A stretch of 33,027 bases of DNA, from the NCBI RefSeq assembly GCF_015206895.1, contig NZ_JADEXU010000087.1, forward strand, positions 1-33,027. The letters run 5' to 3'. Under the pieces are notes generated by a model. That model was not told the DNA's origin. It worked only from the letters and a program-made list of their open reading frames with translations, and did no database searches. Made by a program: the position numbers and the translations under genes. The stretch comes from Nostoc sp. LEGE 12450. GTDB taxonomy: Bacteria > Cyanobacteriota > Cyanobacteriia > Cyanobacteriales > Nostocaceae. Below are positions 1-8,758 of the stretch, piece by piece; position 1 is the first letter of the stretch, and every line of letters starts with the position of its first letter.

Positions 1-16
1 CCCCATTACCCAATCC

Positions 17-1975
17 TTAATCTATCGCCTCATAATCAACTTGTGCGGTACTTTCTTCGTCAAAATCAAAGTTGAATTGTGGTATTAGTGTACCGTTCAT
101 TGGTGAGTCTACTTCTGGGGTAAAGAGACTAGCTGAAGCCTCCTCAATCTCATCTGCTTGGCTGTTAGCTCGGTTATAGACATCAGCACCAATTGCAAAC
201 AGTGTTTGTTGGAAGTCGTCTAAGCGCTGCTTAAACTCCACGGTGGAGATGCTGGAGTCAATCATTGCAGCTTGGAGTTGTGAAACTTTTTCACTGGCCA
301 AGGTTTTCATCTGATCGCCGATAAAGTTGCTATTATCCTTGATGGTAGATTCGTAACTGAACAACAGATTATCTGCTTGGTTTTTGAGTTCAACCAGTTC
401 TTTACGTCTTCTATCTTCTTCAGAAAATAGTTCGGCCTCTTGGCGCATCCGTTCGACTTCGTTAGTACTCAAGCCACCTGTATTGGTAATCCTGATACTC
501 TGTTCTCTACCTGTGCCTTTGTCTTGGGCAGAAACCTTCAGGATGCCGTTGACATCAATTTCAAAAGATACTTCAATTTGTGGCACACCACGGGGCGATG
601 GGGGAATTCCTGCTAGCAGAAACTTGCCAAGACTCTTGTTATCCCGTGACATTGCCCGTTCACCTTGGAGAATGTGAATTTCTACCGAGGTTTGCCCATC
701 AACTGCTGTGGAAAAAATTTGTGACTTACTAGTAGGAATTGTGGTGTTGCGTTCAATAATTTTGGTAAACACTTCACCCAAGGTTTCAATTCCCAGAGAC
801 AGGGGAGTGACATCCAATAATAAGAGATTATCAACTTCGCCACCCAACACACCTGCTTGGATAGCCGCTCCCAATGCTACCGCTTCATCAGGGTTGATAG
901 AGCGATCGGGAGCTTTACCATTGAAAAACTTAATCAGCGCGTTTTGGACTGCGGGAATTCGGGTAGAACCACCTACTAAAATAATCCGATCTATGGCTGA
1001 TGGTTTGAGATCCGCATCTTTGAGTGCTTGGATCATCGGTTCGATGGTCGCTTCAATTAATTGTCCTGCAAGCTCTTCAAATTTAGAGCGGCTGAGTTCC
1101 ATTTCCAGATGCTTTGGACCGGTTTCATCAGATGTGATAAAGGGCAGGTTAATGGAGGTATTAAGCATGCTGGAGAGTTCAATTTTCGCCTTTTCTGCTG
1201 CTTCCCGTAGGCGTTGCAATGCCATCTTATCTTGGGAAAGATTGATTTTTTCGTCTTGCTGGAAGCGTTCCATCAGCCAAAGCACGATCGCATTATCAAA
1301 GTCGTCTCCACCTAAGTGGTTGTTACCACAAGTCGCCTTAACTTCAAAAACGCCATCCCCAAGTTGCAGGATTGATACGTCAAAAGTACCGCCTCCTAAA
1401 TCGAATACTAAAATTAGCTGCTCTTGGTCTTGCTTTTCCAATCCGAAAGCTAAAGCCGCAGCTGTTGGTTCATTGATGATTCGCAGAACTTCTAATCCGG
1501 CAATTGTGCCTGCATCTTTAGTAGCTTGTCTTTGAGCATCTGTAAAATATGCAGGTACGGTGATCACTGCCTGAGTGACTTCTTCACCCAAGAAGTTTTC
1601 CGCATCCTGCTTAAGCTTTTGCAGGATCATGGCGGATAGTTCTTGTGGCGTATAGTTTTTTGAGCGGATTTGGACATCAACGGTATCGTCTCGACCTTTG
1701 ACACAGTTGTAGGGTACACGTTCGCGTTCTATATCAGTCTCTTCCCAACGCCGCCCGATGAATCGTTTAATACTGTAAATTGTGTTTTCGGCATTGGTTA
1801 CGGCTTGGCGCTTTGCCAATTGACCAACCAAGCGATCGCCACTCTTGCCAAATCCCACAATACTTGGAGTAGTTCGCCCACCTTCAGAATTGGAGATCAC
1901 CAGTGGTTGACCGCCCTCCAAAACTGCGACGCAACTATTAGTAGTGCCTAAGTCGATTCCAATAACTTTTCCCAT
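17..1975 (-). CDS. dnaK: Hsp70 chaperone DnaK (DnaK1-like)
   Basis: ATP-dependent chaperone that binds and releases unfolded polypeptides in the cytoplasm with a DnaJ partner and the exchange factor GrpE. The 652-aa product has the Hsp70 signatures in order: GIDLGTTNS at residues 6-14, the phosphate-2 loop FDLGGGTFDVS, IINEPTAAA and the adenosine loop ILVGGSTRIPAVQ, then the substrate domain and helical lid. The C-terminus ends in an acidic stretch closing YEAID, not the classical EEVD. The ATG start gives the conserved MGKVIGIDLG. It lies 225 bp downstream of grpE on the same strand. Cyanobacteria carry several DnaK paralogues; from memory grpE neighbours dnaK1 in Synechocystis, so DnaK1 is inferred from position and from the unusual tail. 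Any dnaJ would lie beyond the left edge. No CIRCE-type inverted repeat was seen. Confidence 0.96.
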   Translation of the reverse strand: MGKVIGIDLGTTNSCVAVLEGGQPLVISNSEGGRTTPSIVGFGKSGDRLVGQLAKRQAVTNAENTIYSIKRFIGRRWEETDIERERVPYNCVKGRDDTVDVQIRSKNYTPQELSAMILQKLKQDAENFLGEEVTQAVITVPAYFTDAQRQATKDAGTIAGLEVLRIINEPTAAALAFGLEKQDQEQLILVFDLGGGTFDVSILQLGDGVFEVKATCGNNHLGGDDFDNAIVLWLMERFQQDEKINLSQDKMALQRLREAAEKAKIELSSMLNTSINLPFITSDETGPKHLEMELSRSKFEELAGQLIEATIEPMIQALKDADLKPSAIDRIILVGGSTRIPAVQNALIKFFNGKAPDRSINPDEAVALGAAIQAGVLGGEVDNLLLLDVTPLSLGIETLGEVFTKIIERNTTIPTSKSQIFSTAVDGQTSVEIHILQGERAMSRDNKSLGKFLLAGIPPSPRGVPQIEVSFEIDVNGILKVSAQDKGTGREQSIRITNTGGLSTNEVERMRQEAELFSEEDRRRKELVELKNQADNLLFSYESTIKDNSNFIGDQMKTLASEKVSQLQAAMIDSSISTVEFKQRLDDFQQTLFAIGADVYNRANSQADEIEEASASLFTPEVDSPMNGTLIPQFNFDFDEESTAQVDYEAID

Positions 1976-2200
1976 ATTCGCCAGTATTTTTACTGAGTCT
2001 TCCTGCTGTAATATGTCGCGGACTAACTTTTGAACTCCGAACTAAGGCTAGCGGATAACGTCTGTGGAACCCATTTTGCTGGTAGCAAGAGCAAGTGAAA
2101 CACAGAAAGTTATCCAAAGCCTTGTCCAAGTTTTAGGTACGCGATGCTCGTCCTTGCTAGAACCCAGGCACTTTTGGTCAGCGAGACGAGCGACTACAGC

Positions 2201-2950
2201 TTAACTGTTGGCTGGACTCGACTGATCTTCCTCCGTAGAAGGTGTATCTTCCTTTGGAGCAGCTACTTTGACCATTGCATGGCGTAGCACACGTTCGCCC
2301 AAGTAATATCCGCGCACTAACTCTTCTAACACTGTTCCTTCAGGATGTTCATCCGTAGGTTCCCGCATTACTGCTTCGTGCAGGTTAGGATCAAATTCTT
2401 GACCTTCAGGACGCATTGGTGACACACCCAACCGCTTCAGGCTATCTACTAATTGCTTGTAAACGCCTTGGTAGCTTTTGTGCATGGTCATTTCGCCATC
2501 AGATTGAGGTTTGAGGTGCGATCGCGCCCGCTCAAAATTATCGACCACTGGCAGCAATTCTAGAATCGTGTTCCGCTTCATCAGCGTCTCTAGCTCTTCT
2601 TTTTCTTTGCTAGTACGTTTCCGGTAATTCTCAAAATCAGCAGCAATCCGCATATATTGAGTACTACGTTCTTCTAGTTGCGTTTTGAGAGACTCAATTT
2701 GTTGAGTCAGTTCTGCCAAAGCTGCCGTTTCCACTCCAGCGTTCTCGGTTGCTGCAACACCAGTTTCTGGATTGAAAGTAGCTGCATCTCCCGATACATT
2801 AGTTTGGGCTGACACTTGCTCTGTCACCTCGCTACCAGATTCATTGAAATTAATTTGGGCTGGGAAGTCACTCTTCATTGCTTGCTTTACCTCTGTTGGT
2901 TCACCCAATTGCTGGCTAGTATTGTTTATCTGTTTATTTTCATCCATCAT
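2201..2950 (-). CDS. grpE: Nucleotide exchange factor GrpE
   Basis: Co-chaperone that speeds ADP release from DnaK. The 249-aa product has a long low-complexity, Gln/Glu/Thr-rich N-terminus (about residues 1-80), then the dimerising long helix with RIAADFENYRKRTSKEKEE, and the beta domain with FDPNLHEAVMRE and GYYLGERVLRHAMVKV, which is the GrpE family signature. It ends in an acidic Ser/Pro tail. The extended N-terminus is longer than in Escherichia coli GrpE (about 197 aa) but such extensions are usual in cyanobacteria. Two consecutive ATGs open the gene; the first was taken. It precedes dnaK on the same strand and is likely co-transcribed with it. Confidence 0.95.
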   Translation of the reverse strand: MMDENKQINNTSQQLGEPTEVKQAMKSDFPAQINFNESGSEVTEQVSAQTNVSGDAATFNPETGVAATENAGVETAALAELTQQIESLKTQLEERSTQYMRIAADFENYRKRTSKEKEELETLMKRNTILELLPVVDNFERARSHLKPQSDGEMTMHKSYQGVYKQLVDSLKRLGVSPMRPEGQEFDPNLHEAVMREPTDEHPEGTVLEELVRGYYLGERVLRHAMVKVAAPKEDTPSTEEDQSSPANS

Positions 2951-3408
2951 TGTCCACTCATTCCAGATGCTTGTTATTTATGGCAGTGTATCTCCATTGC
3001 TTGCAACCGTCGTCATCCACGACTTGCAAATGAGGCTGATTTTTTTGCCGACAAGTTTCTGGAAGTGATGTAACCGTTTTCTTATTGTGACAAATGGTGA
3101 ACACGTTCGCGTAGGCACTATTAAGGCGGGAACCCGAACGAGTAGTCTACCTCTAGGAGTAAGTAATTTGGAAGAGTGGCAAGAGGTAGTATCTTTAATT
3201 TTGTTAGCGCAGCATTAGCGAGTCCGCGTACTCTTACAGAGAAGCAAGCTACGCTTTTAGCGTCTCGTAGAAAGCGTCATTTTTAATTCCGAGCGTACTC
3301 CTTTGGCAAAGCAAGCGACTTGACTCAGGACTTTTTTGGGAAATGAGAATTCTATCTCACAGGCTGGGAATACTTTAAGCAGAGGTTCCCCTACTCATTC
3401 GCTCATTT
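2951..3408. other. Divergent intergenic region grpE / pilB with repeat relics
   Basis: This 458-bp gap should hold the divergent promoters of grpE (leftward) and pilB (rightward). No convincing gene was found. Positions about 3213-3280 hold a repeat-like stretch whose minus strand reads CTTGCTTCTCTG followed by GAG and TACGCG; related sequence occurs inside the DUF4335 gene and the large kinase gene. A fragment TACGCGAAC (minus strand) is at about 3106-3114. A TTGACT at 3320-3325 could be a -35 box for pilB, but no good -10 follows at the usual distance, so no promoter is claimed. Confidence 0.4.
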
Positions 3409-5415
3409 ATGACTTACTCGTCACCACAACGGCGCAGTACCGCTCTAACTACCAGAACAGAGTTTTCGCCCTTTGGCAACAAGCTAGTGCAATCTGGCTA
3501 TATCAATACCGAACAGATGAGGCAGGCACTAATTGAAAGCCGCAAATCTGGCCGACCCTTAACGGAAGTACTAGAGTCAATTACTGGGCAACAACTATCA
3601 CCTGAGTTGCTCAGGCAATACAAAAAACAGCAGCTATTTGAACTGAAAATACTATACGGTGTTGAATTCCTCGATCCGGAAGTCAACTCCATTGGCAACA
3701 CGATGATGGGGAACCTGATTGAAACCCTCATCCCAGTGGATATCTGCCGTCGCCATCGTTTAGTACCACTATCGAAACACGAAGACCAAACCCCGCCCTC
3801 AGTTTTAGTGGCGATGGTCGCTCCAGATAATCTAGAAGCTTCCGATGACCTGAACCGCATCTTGCGTCCCCAAGGGCTGGCATTACAGCGCATGGTGATC
3901 ACACAGGAAGACTACCAGCAGCTAATCAACCAATATCTGGATGAAATGGCTGTTCGGCAAAAACACCTGGAACAAGAAAAGTTTACAGATATTAATCAGG
4001 ATTTAGAAAACCTCGGAAATCTTGATCTTGCAGATGCTCCTGAAGAAATGGAGGCTGATCTAGGAGCAGCAATGAAGGGGGCGGAGGATGCCCCAGTCAT
4101 CAACCTAGTCAACAGAATCCTGGCTAAAGCCTTGCATGAGGGCGTTTCTGACATTCATATCGAACCGCAAGAAGAAAACTTACGCATTCGCTTTCGGAAA
4201 GATGGCGTACTGCGTGAAGCTTTCGATCCCCTACCGAAAAAAATCATCCCAGCGGTGACAGCCCGATTTAAAATCATCGCCAATCTAGACATTGCTGAAC
4301 GCCGTCTACCCCAAGATGGACGTATCCGCCGGATGTTTGAGGGACGTAAGGTGGACTTCCGGGTGAATACCTTGCCCAGCCGCTACGGGGAAAAGGTGGT
4401 ACTGCGGATTTTGGATAACTCCTCCACCCAACTGGGATTAGATAAGTTAATTACCGATCCAGAGACTTTACATATTGTCCAGGATATGGTTAGCCGTCCC
4501 TTTGGGCTAATTTTGGTAACTGGGCCAACTGGTTCTGGGAAAACAACCTCGCTGTATTCTGCACTATCAGAAAAGAACGATCCCGGAATTAATATCAGTA
4601 CTGTAGAAGACCCAATTGAGTACAGTCTTCCAGGGATTACTCAAGTACAGGTGATTCGGGAAAAAGGGCTAGATTTTGCTACTGCTCTGCGGGCTTTCTT
4701 GCGACAAGATCCAGACGTGCTACTGGTGGGTGAAACGCGGGATAAGGAAACGGCAAAAACAGCGATTGAAGCTGCCTTGACCGGTCACTTAGTATTAACT
4801 ACCTTACATACCAATGATGCCCCAGGTGCGATCGCTCGTTTGGGAGAAATGGGGATTGAGCCTTTCATGGTTTCTAGTTCCCTAATTGGCGTTTTAGCTC
4901 AACGTTTGGTGCGACGTGTATGTTCTGAATGTCGTGTCCCCTACACTCCCACAACCGAGGAACTGGCTCGTTATGGTCTATCAGCTTCCTCAGATGTAGA
5001 AGTCACTTTCTATAAAGCTAACACCTTGACATTAGATGCGATCGCCGATGCCAAAGCCAAAAATCACCTTTGCCCAAAATGTAATGGTGTCGGCTACAAA
5101 GGGCGTTGTGGTGTTTATGAAGTCATGCGAGTCACCGAAAACCTACAAACTCTGATCAACGAAGATGCACCCACGGAACGCATCAAGGAAGTGGCAATAG
5201 AAGAGGGCATGAAAACCTTGCTGGCTTACAGTTTGGACTTAGTACGCGAAGGTTCCACCACTCTAGAAGAAGTAGAACGAGTGACCTTTACTGATACTGG
5301 TTTGGAAGCAGAGTTAAAAGCCAAACGCAAGACTGGCCTTACCTGCCGCAGTTGTGATGCCACATTGAAACAAGAATGGCTGGATTGTCCTTACTGTATG
5401 ACATCTCGGTTTTAA
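3409..5415 (+). CDS. pilB: Type IV pilus assembly ATPase PilB
   Basis: Hexameric ATPase of the secretion ATPase (GspE/PilB) family that powers pilin polymerisation at the inner membrane. The 668-aa product has an N-terminal T2SSE_N/MshEN-like region (about residues 20-180), then the ATPase core with Walker A GPTGSGKT at 372-379, Asp box and Walker B (DPDVLLVGE) and His box (TLHTND). A zinc-binding C-terminal module follows: CSEC at 505-508 and CPKC at 555-558, as in GspE/PilB. The last 27 residues add a second CxxC pair (CRSC and CPYC) resembling a small zinc ribbon. The ATG start gives MTYSSPQRRS; no clear Shine-Dalgarno precedes it. pilT and pilC follow on the same strand, which fits PilB rather than a type II secretion GspE. 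Confidence 0.95.
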   Translation: MTYSSPQRRSTALTTRTEFSPFGNKLVQSGYINTEQMRQALIESRKSGRPLTEVLESITGQQLSPELLRQYKKQQLFELKILYGVEFLDPEVNSIGNTMMGNLIETLIPVDICRRHRLVPLSKHEDQTPPSVLVAMVAPDNLEASDDLNRILRPQGLALQRMVITQEDYQQLINQYLDEMAVRQKHLEQEKFTDINQDLENLGNLDLADAPEEMEADLGAAMKGAEDAPVINLVNRILAKALHEGVSDIHIEPQEENLRIRFRKDGVLREAFDPLPKKIIPAVTARFKIIANLDIAERRLPQDGRIRRMFEGRKVDFRVNTLPSRYGEKVVLRILDNSSTQLGLDKLITDPETLHIVQDMVSRPFGLILVTGPTGSGKTTSLYSALSEKNDPGINISTVEDPIEYSLPGITQVQVIREKGLDFATALRAFLRQDPDVLLVGETRDKETAKTAIEAALTGHLVLTTLHTNDAPGAIARLGEMGIEPFMVSSSLIGVLAQRLVRRVCSECRVPYTPTTEELARYGLSASSDVEVTFYKANTLTLDAIADAKAKNHLCPKCNGVGYKGRCGVYEVMRVTENLQTLINEDAPTERIKEVAIEEGMKTLLAYSLDLVREGSTTLEEVERVTFTDTGLEAELKAKRKTGLTCRSCDATLKQEWLDCPYCMTSRF

Positions 5416-5420
5416 GACTA

Positions 5421-5441
5421 GTCATTAGTCATTGGTGAATG
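5421..5441. repeat. Heptanucleotide repeat between pilB and pilT
   Basis: Two to three tandem 7-mers (GTCATTA, GTCATTG, then a degenerate unit) lie a few bases after the pilB stop. The same GTCATTN heptad recurs in the fabD-fabH and fabH-plsX gaps, so this is a short copy of a dispersed tandem-repeat family. Confidence 0.6.
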
Positions 5442-5501
5442 CTTAATAACTTTAAACAAATGACAACGGACAAATAAAAAACATTAAAAGGAAGCAGAAC
5501 T

Positions 5502-6629
5502 ATGGAAATGATGATTGAAGATTTGATGGAACAGTTGATTGAACTGGGTGGCTCGGATATGCATTTATCCGCAGGTTTGCCTCCCTACTTCCGCATCAGT
5601 GGCAAACTCACTCCCATCGGTGAGCATGTATTGACAGCCGATCAATGTCAAAGGCTGATTTTTAGTATGCTCAACAACACCCAGCGTAAAACCTTAGAGC
5701 AGAACTGGGAGTTGGATTGTTCTTATGGTGTTAAGGGTTTGGCTCGCTTCCGGGTCAATGTCTATAAAGAACGTGGTTCTTATGCTGCTTGCTTACGGGC
5801 ATTAAGTTCTAAGATTCCTAACTTTGAAAAATTAGGTTTGCCAGATATCGTGCGGGAAATGACAGATAAGCCCAGAGGGCTAATTCTGGTGACAGGCCCT
5901 ACAGGTTCGGGTAAGACAACTACCCTAGCGGCAATGATTGACTTGATTAACCGCACCAAGGCAGAGCATATTTTAACGGTGGAAGATCCAATTGAATTTG
6001 TCTACGAACCAATTAAAAGCTTGGTTCACCAACGACAACTGGGTGAAGATACTAAGAGCTTTGCTAATGCTTTGAAAGCAGCTTTGCGCGAAGATCCAGA
6101 TATTGTTCTGGTGGGGGAAATGCGCGATTTGGAAACGATTTCTTTGGCGATTTCAGCAGCAGAAACAGGACACTTAGTATTTGGTACTCTCCACACCAGT
6201 TCTGCTGCACAGACTGTTGACCGGATTATTGACGTTTTCCCCCATGAAAGACAAACCCAAGTGCGGGTGCAGTTATCTAACTCATTAGTAGCGGTATTTA
6301 GCCAAACCTTGGTATCCAAGAAAAACCCTAAACCCGGTGAATATGGTAGGGTGATGGCTCAAGAAATTCTGATTGTCACTCCTGCTATTTCCAACTTGAT
6401 TCGAGAAGGCAAAACATCTCAAATTTACTCGGCTATTCAAACTGGCGGCAAATTGGGGATGCAAACTCTGGAGAAGGTTTTAGCCGATTTTTACAAATCA
6501 GGAACGATTTCCTTTGAAGCCGCGATGTCTAAAACTTCTAAGCCAGATGAAATCCAACGTCTCATCGGGAATTCTACACCGCAAGCAGCCGCAGGTGCAA
6601 AACCCGGTGCAGCGGCCAAAGCGCATTAA
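5502..6629 (+). CDS. pilT: Type IV pilus twitching motility ATPase PilT
   Basis: Retraction ATPase that depolymerises the type IV pilus and drives twitching or gliding. The 375-aa product has the PilT N-terminal PAS-like region (LGGSDMHLSAGLPPYFRI near residue 20), Walker A GPTGSGKT at 132-139, Walker B with DIVLVGEMRDLET, the His box GTLHTSSA and a helical end with LIREGKTSQIYSAIQ, equivalent to the AIRxGK region of PilT. An Ala/Gly/Pro-rich tail of about 20 residues closes it. The ATG is preceded by GGAAG at a good distance, which fixes the start. It lies 86 bp after pilB and about 115 bp before pilC, with heptad repeats in both gaps; the three genes probably form one transcription unit. 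Confidence 0.96.
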   Translation: MEMMIEDLMEQLIELGGSDMHLSAGLPPYFRISGKLTPIGEHVLTADQCQRLIFSMLNNTQRKTLEQNWELDCSYGVKGLARFRVNVYKERGSYAACLRALSSKIPNFEKLGLPDIVREMTDKPRGLILVTGPTGSGKTTTLAAMIDLINRTKAEHILTVEDPIEFVYEPIKSLVHQRQLGEDTKSFANALKAALREDPDIVLVGEMRDLETISLAISAAETGHLVFGTLHTSSAAQTVDRIIDVFPHERQTQVRVQLSNSLVAVFSQTLVSKKNPKPGEYGRVMAQEILIVTPAISNLIREGKTSQIYSAIQTGGKLGMQTLEKVLADFYKSGTISFEAAMSKTSKPDEIQRLIGNSTPQAAAGAKPGAAAKAH

Positions 6630-6687
6630 AGAAACTAGGGAGATGAAGGAGATAACGGGAAAAGGGGACAAAGAGTAATAGATCCTC

Positions 6688-6722
6688 ACTCCTAACTCCC
6701 TACTCCCCATGCCCAATGAATA
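6688..6722. repeat. Heptanucleotide repeat between pilT and pilC
   Basis: Five consecutive 7-mers related to ACTCCCN (ACTCCTA, ACTCCCT, ACTCCCC, ATGCCCA, ATGAATA) end about 21 bases before the pilC ATG. The complementary form of the same unit (GGAGTGG) forms the in-frame insertion inside mutS2 at 17941-17970. This is a short tandem repeat of the Nostoc heptamer type. Confidence 0.65.
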
Positions 6723-6743
6723 ACAACTATTTTGAATTTATTT

Positions 6744-7967
6744 ATGCCAACCTTCGTTGCCCGTGTTCGTGATTCTCAAGGAAAATCTCGAACAGAAAAA
6801 ATTGTTGCCGAATCCTTAGTACAAGCTCGTACTAATCTGAGAGATCAAGGTTTTGTAATCCAAGAACTCAAACAATTTCAAGGATTTCAACCAAATTTTG
6901 ATTTAAAAAAAATCCAGAATTCCTTTGTTAAGGTTTCTGTGAAAGACAAAGCCGTTTTTTCGCGTCAATTTGCCGTTTTGATGAATGCGGGAGTTGCGAT
7001 CGTTAGAAGTCTAGGGGTACTTTCTGAGCAGTGTAGTAATACTAAACTCAAACAAGCCCTAATTGAGATTAGCAACGATGTGCAAAGCGGAATGAATCTT
7101 TCAGAGTCAATGCGGAAGCATCCTGACTGCTTTGATGGATTATATGTGAGTATGATTCAAGCTGGCGAAGTTGGCGGTGTTCTAGACGAAGTATTGAATC
7201 GTTTAGCTAAGTTGTTAGAAGATGTTGCCCGCTTACAAAACCAAATTAAATCAGCATTGTCTTATCCAAGTGTTGTAGGTTTTATTGCACTTGCTATCTT
7301 TTTGGGTATGACCATTTTTCTGATTCCCGTTTTTGCGAAGATTTTTACAGAAATCGGAACTACATTACCACCTCTAACGCAATTTTTGATGGATGCTAGT
7401 CTATTTTTGAGAAGTCCGAAGGTTTTCGTGCTTATCGCTGCTCTTATAGGAGCAAAAATTGGCTTTACACAATACGGTAAAACTCCTGTAGGTCGCTTAA
7501 CAATTGATCGTCTTTCCCTCAAGATGCCGTTGTTTGGTGACTTAATTCAAAAATCTGCGGTTGCCCGCTTTAGCCGAACTTTTGGTTCTTTGACTCGTTC
7601 AGGTGTACCAATTTTAACTTGCTTAGAAATTGTCCGAGATACATCAGGAAACGTAGTTATTGCTAATGCCATAGACGCAGCCCGTATAGAGATTCAACAA
7701 GGAGGTATGATTAGCATTGCATTACAAAAAGATAGTGTTTTTCCGGCTATGGCAATTCAGATGATTAGTATCGGAGAAGAAACTGGAGAATTAGATGGAA
7801 TGTTGATGAAAGTTGCCGATTTCTATGAAGATGAAGTCGAGCAGGCAGTAAAAGCAATGACTAGTATTTTGGAACCAGTTATGATTGTATTTGTAGGGGG
7901 TATGGTTGGAACTATTTTGCTAGCAATGTATTTGCCTATGTTTGCGGTATTTGAAAAGTTGGGATAG
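6744..7967 (+). CDS. pilC: Type IV pilus inner-membrane platform protein PilC
   Basis: GspF/PilC-family polytopic protein that forms the inner-membrane platform on which PilB and PilT act. From the ATG at 6744 it is 407 aa and begins MPTFVARVRDSQG, the usual cyanobacterial PilC start; a TTG four codons upstream is possible but less likely. It shows two T2SSF repeats: the first ends at a membrane segment (YPSVVGFIALAIFLGMTIF, about residues 175-197) with another segment near 225-240, and the second ends at EPVMIVFVGGMVGTILLAMY near the C-terminus. The conserved MIQAGEVGGVLDEVL and MISIGEETGELDGML motifs occur once in each repeat. Third gene of the pilB-pilT-pilC cluster. Confidence 0.95.
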   Translation: MPTFVARVRDSQGKSRTEKIVAESLVQARTNLRDQGFVIQELKQFQGFQPNFDLKKIQNSFVKVSVKDKAVFSRQFAVLMNAGVAIVRSLGVLSEQCSNTKLKQALIEISNDVQSGMNLSESMRKHPDCFDGLYVSMIQAGEVGGVLDEVLNRLAKLLEDVARLQNQIKSALSYPSVVGFIALAIFLGMTIFLIPVFAKIFTEIGTTLPPLTQFLMDASLFLRSPKVFVLIAALIGAKIGFTQYGKTPVGRLTIDRLSLKMPLFGDLIQKSAVARFSRTFGSLTRSGVPILTCLEIVRDTSGNVVIANAIDAARIEIQQGGMISIALQKDSVFPAMAIQMISIGEETGELDGMLMKVADFYEDEVEQAVKAMTSILEPVMIVFVGGMVGTILLAMYLPMFAVFEKLG

Positions 7968-7997
7968 ATGATTAAAAGTTAAGACTTATAAGTTATG

Positions 7998-8043
7998 AGT
8001 TAGGAATTAAAACTTTTTATTTCTCACTTTTAACTCCTAACTG
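7998..8043. repeat. Imperfect inverted repeat after pilC
   Basis: GTTAGGAATTAAAA on the left is matched by TTTTAACTCCTAAC on the right, with one mismatch and a T-rich loop of about 17 bases. Similar TAACTCCTAA heptad-like words continue to the start of the next gene. It could form a hairpin in the transcript after the pilC stop, but no clean U-tract follows, so a terminator role is uncertain. Confidence 0.45.
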
Positions 8044-8094
8044 ATTAATTTTATTCTTAACTCTAACTCCTAAGTCCTCACTATTTAATAAACT

Positions 8095-8652
8095 ATGACT
8101 GTGCAAGAATCTTACTACGAAGCGAGTTTGGCAGAGTACAGCAATCATCTAGCTGCGATCGCCTTACTAAAACAATATCGGCCATACTTAGAGATGATTC
8201 CCAGTCTGCGCCGTCCAGATGAAAGTGTCATCACTATCCCCTTGCCAATTGTTCGCCTTCGCAATACTACTACAGCCTCGCAAACGATTTGCTTACCTTG
8301 TGATGTGGCAATTTTGATGTGCGATCCAGAGTGGAAAATCAAAACTGGAGCAGAAATCCTAGTCTTTATTCATCGTGCTGATGAAGACTTTTCTGATTTG
8401 TTAGGACGTTGGCGACAAACTCAAGTTTGGCTAGATAATGATTATGAGTGGTTAATGCCTCTCCGTCACAGTCATATTTTGAGTGAAGGAGCTAATACTA
8501 TATATCCTCTGTTTGTCGTTTTTAGTGAGACTTTAGAACGCATCCAACGAGGACTTGTAGGGGCGGAACTTCCATTTATTATACAAACACCAGATTTACT
8601 GCTTGAGGAGAATTCTACAGGTATTTTTTCTTCAGAACTTCCATCAGCTTAG
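8095..8652 (+). CDS. Conserved-looking hypothetical protein after pilC
   Basis: I do not recognise this 185-aa protein. It has no signal peptide or membrane segment and looks globular and cytoplasmic. The N-terminal part (LAEYSNHLAAIALLKQYRPY) is helical; the middle alternates hydrophobic strands (AEILVFIHRADEDFSDLLGRW) with a WLDNDYEWLMPLRHSHIL stretch rich in aromatics; the end is acidic. It starts with ATG 127 bp after pilC on the same strand and is followed by a hairpin terminator, so it may be the last gene of the pil unit. That position is the only hint to function. Base and codon use resemble the neighbours, and a HIP1 site lies in the coding region. Confidence 0.8.
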   Translation: MTVQESYYEASLAEYSNHLAAIALLKQYRPYLEMIPSLRRPDESVITIPLPIVRLRNTTTASQTICLPCDVAILMCDPEWKIKTGAEILVFIHRADEDFSDLLGRWRQTQVWLDNDYEWLMPLRHSHILSEGANTIYPLFVVFSETLERIQRGLVGAELPFIIQTPDLLLEENSTGIFSSELPSA

Positions 8653-8688
8653 AAAAGTTAGGAATTAATAGTGAGAAGTTTTGAGTTT

Positions 8689-8736
8689 AAAATCGCAAGT
8701 TCGGAGGCTCTAAATATGCTCCAAATTTGCGATTTT
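8689..8736 (+). terminator. Hairpin terminator after the 185-aa gene
   Basis: AAAATCGCAA at 8689-8698 pairs perfectly with TTGCGATTTT at 8727-8736, and inside it GGAG at 8703-8706 can pair with CTCC at 8719-8722. The right arm runs into a T-rich tract (TTTTATATTTTT), as expected for factor-independent termination of rightward transcription. The opposite strand also ends the stem with AAAA/TTTT, so it may act for the convergent gene too. Confidence 0.6.
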
Positions 8737-8758
8737 ATATTTTTAAATCCTAATTCCT

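Noticed and set aside
708..1535. 275-codon plus-strand ORF opposite dnaK
   Set aside because: It is a shadow of the dnaK reading frame: no recognisable domain, Ser-rich composition and no start signals.
1976..2200. Possible heat-shock operator or small gene between grpE and dnaK
   Set aside because: No CIRCE inverted repeat is present, and the short ORF there shows no conserved feature.
3336..3536. 66-codon ORF overlapping the start of pilB
   Set aside because: It overlaps the conserved PilB N-terminus in another frame and has no family-like features.
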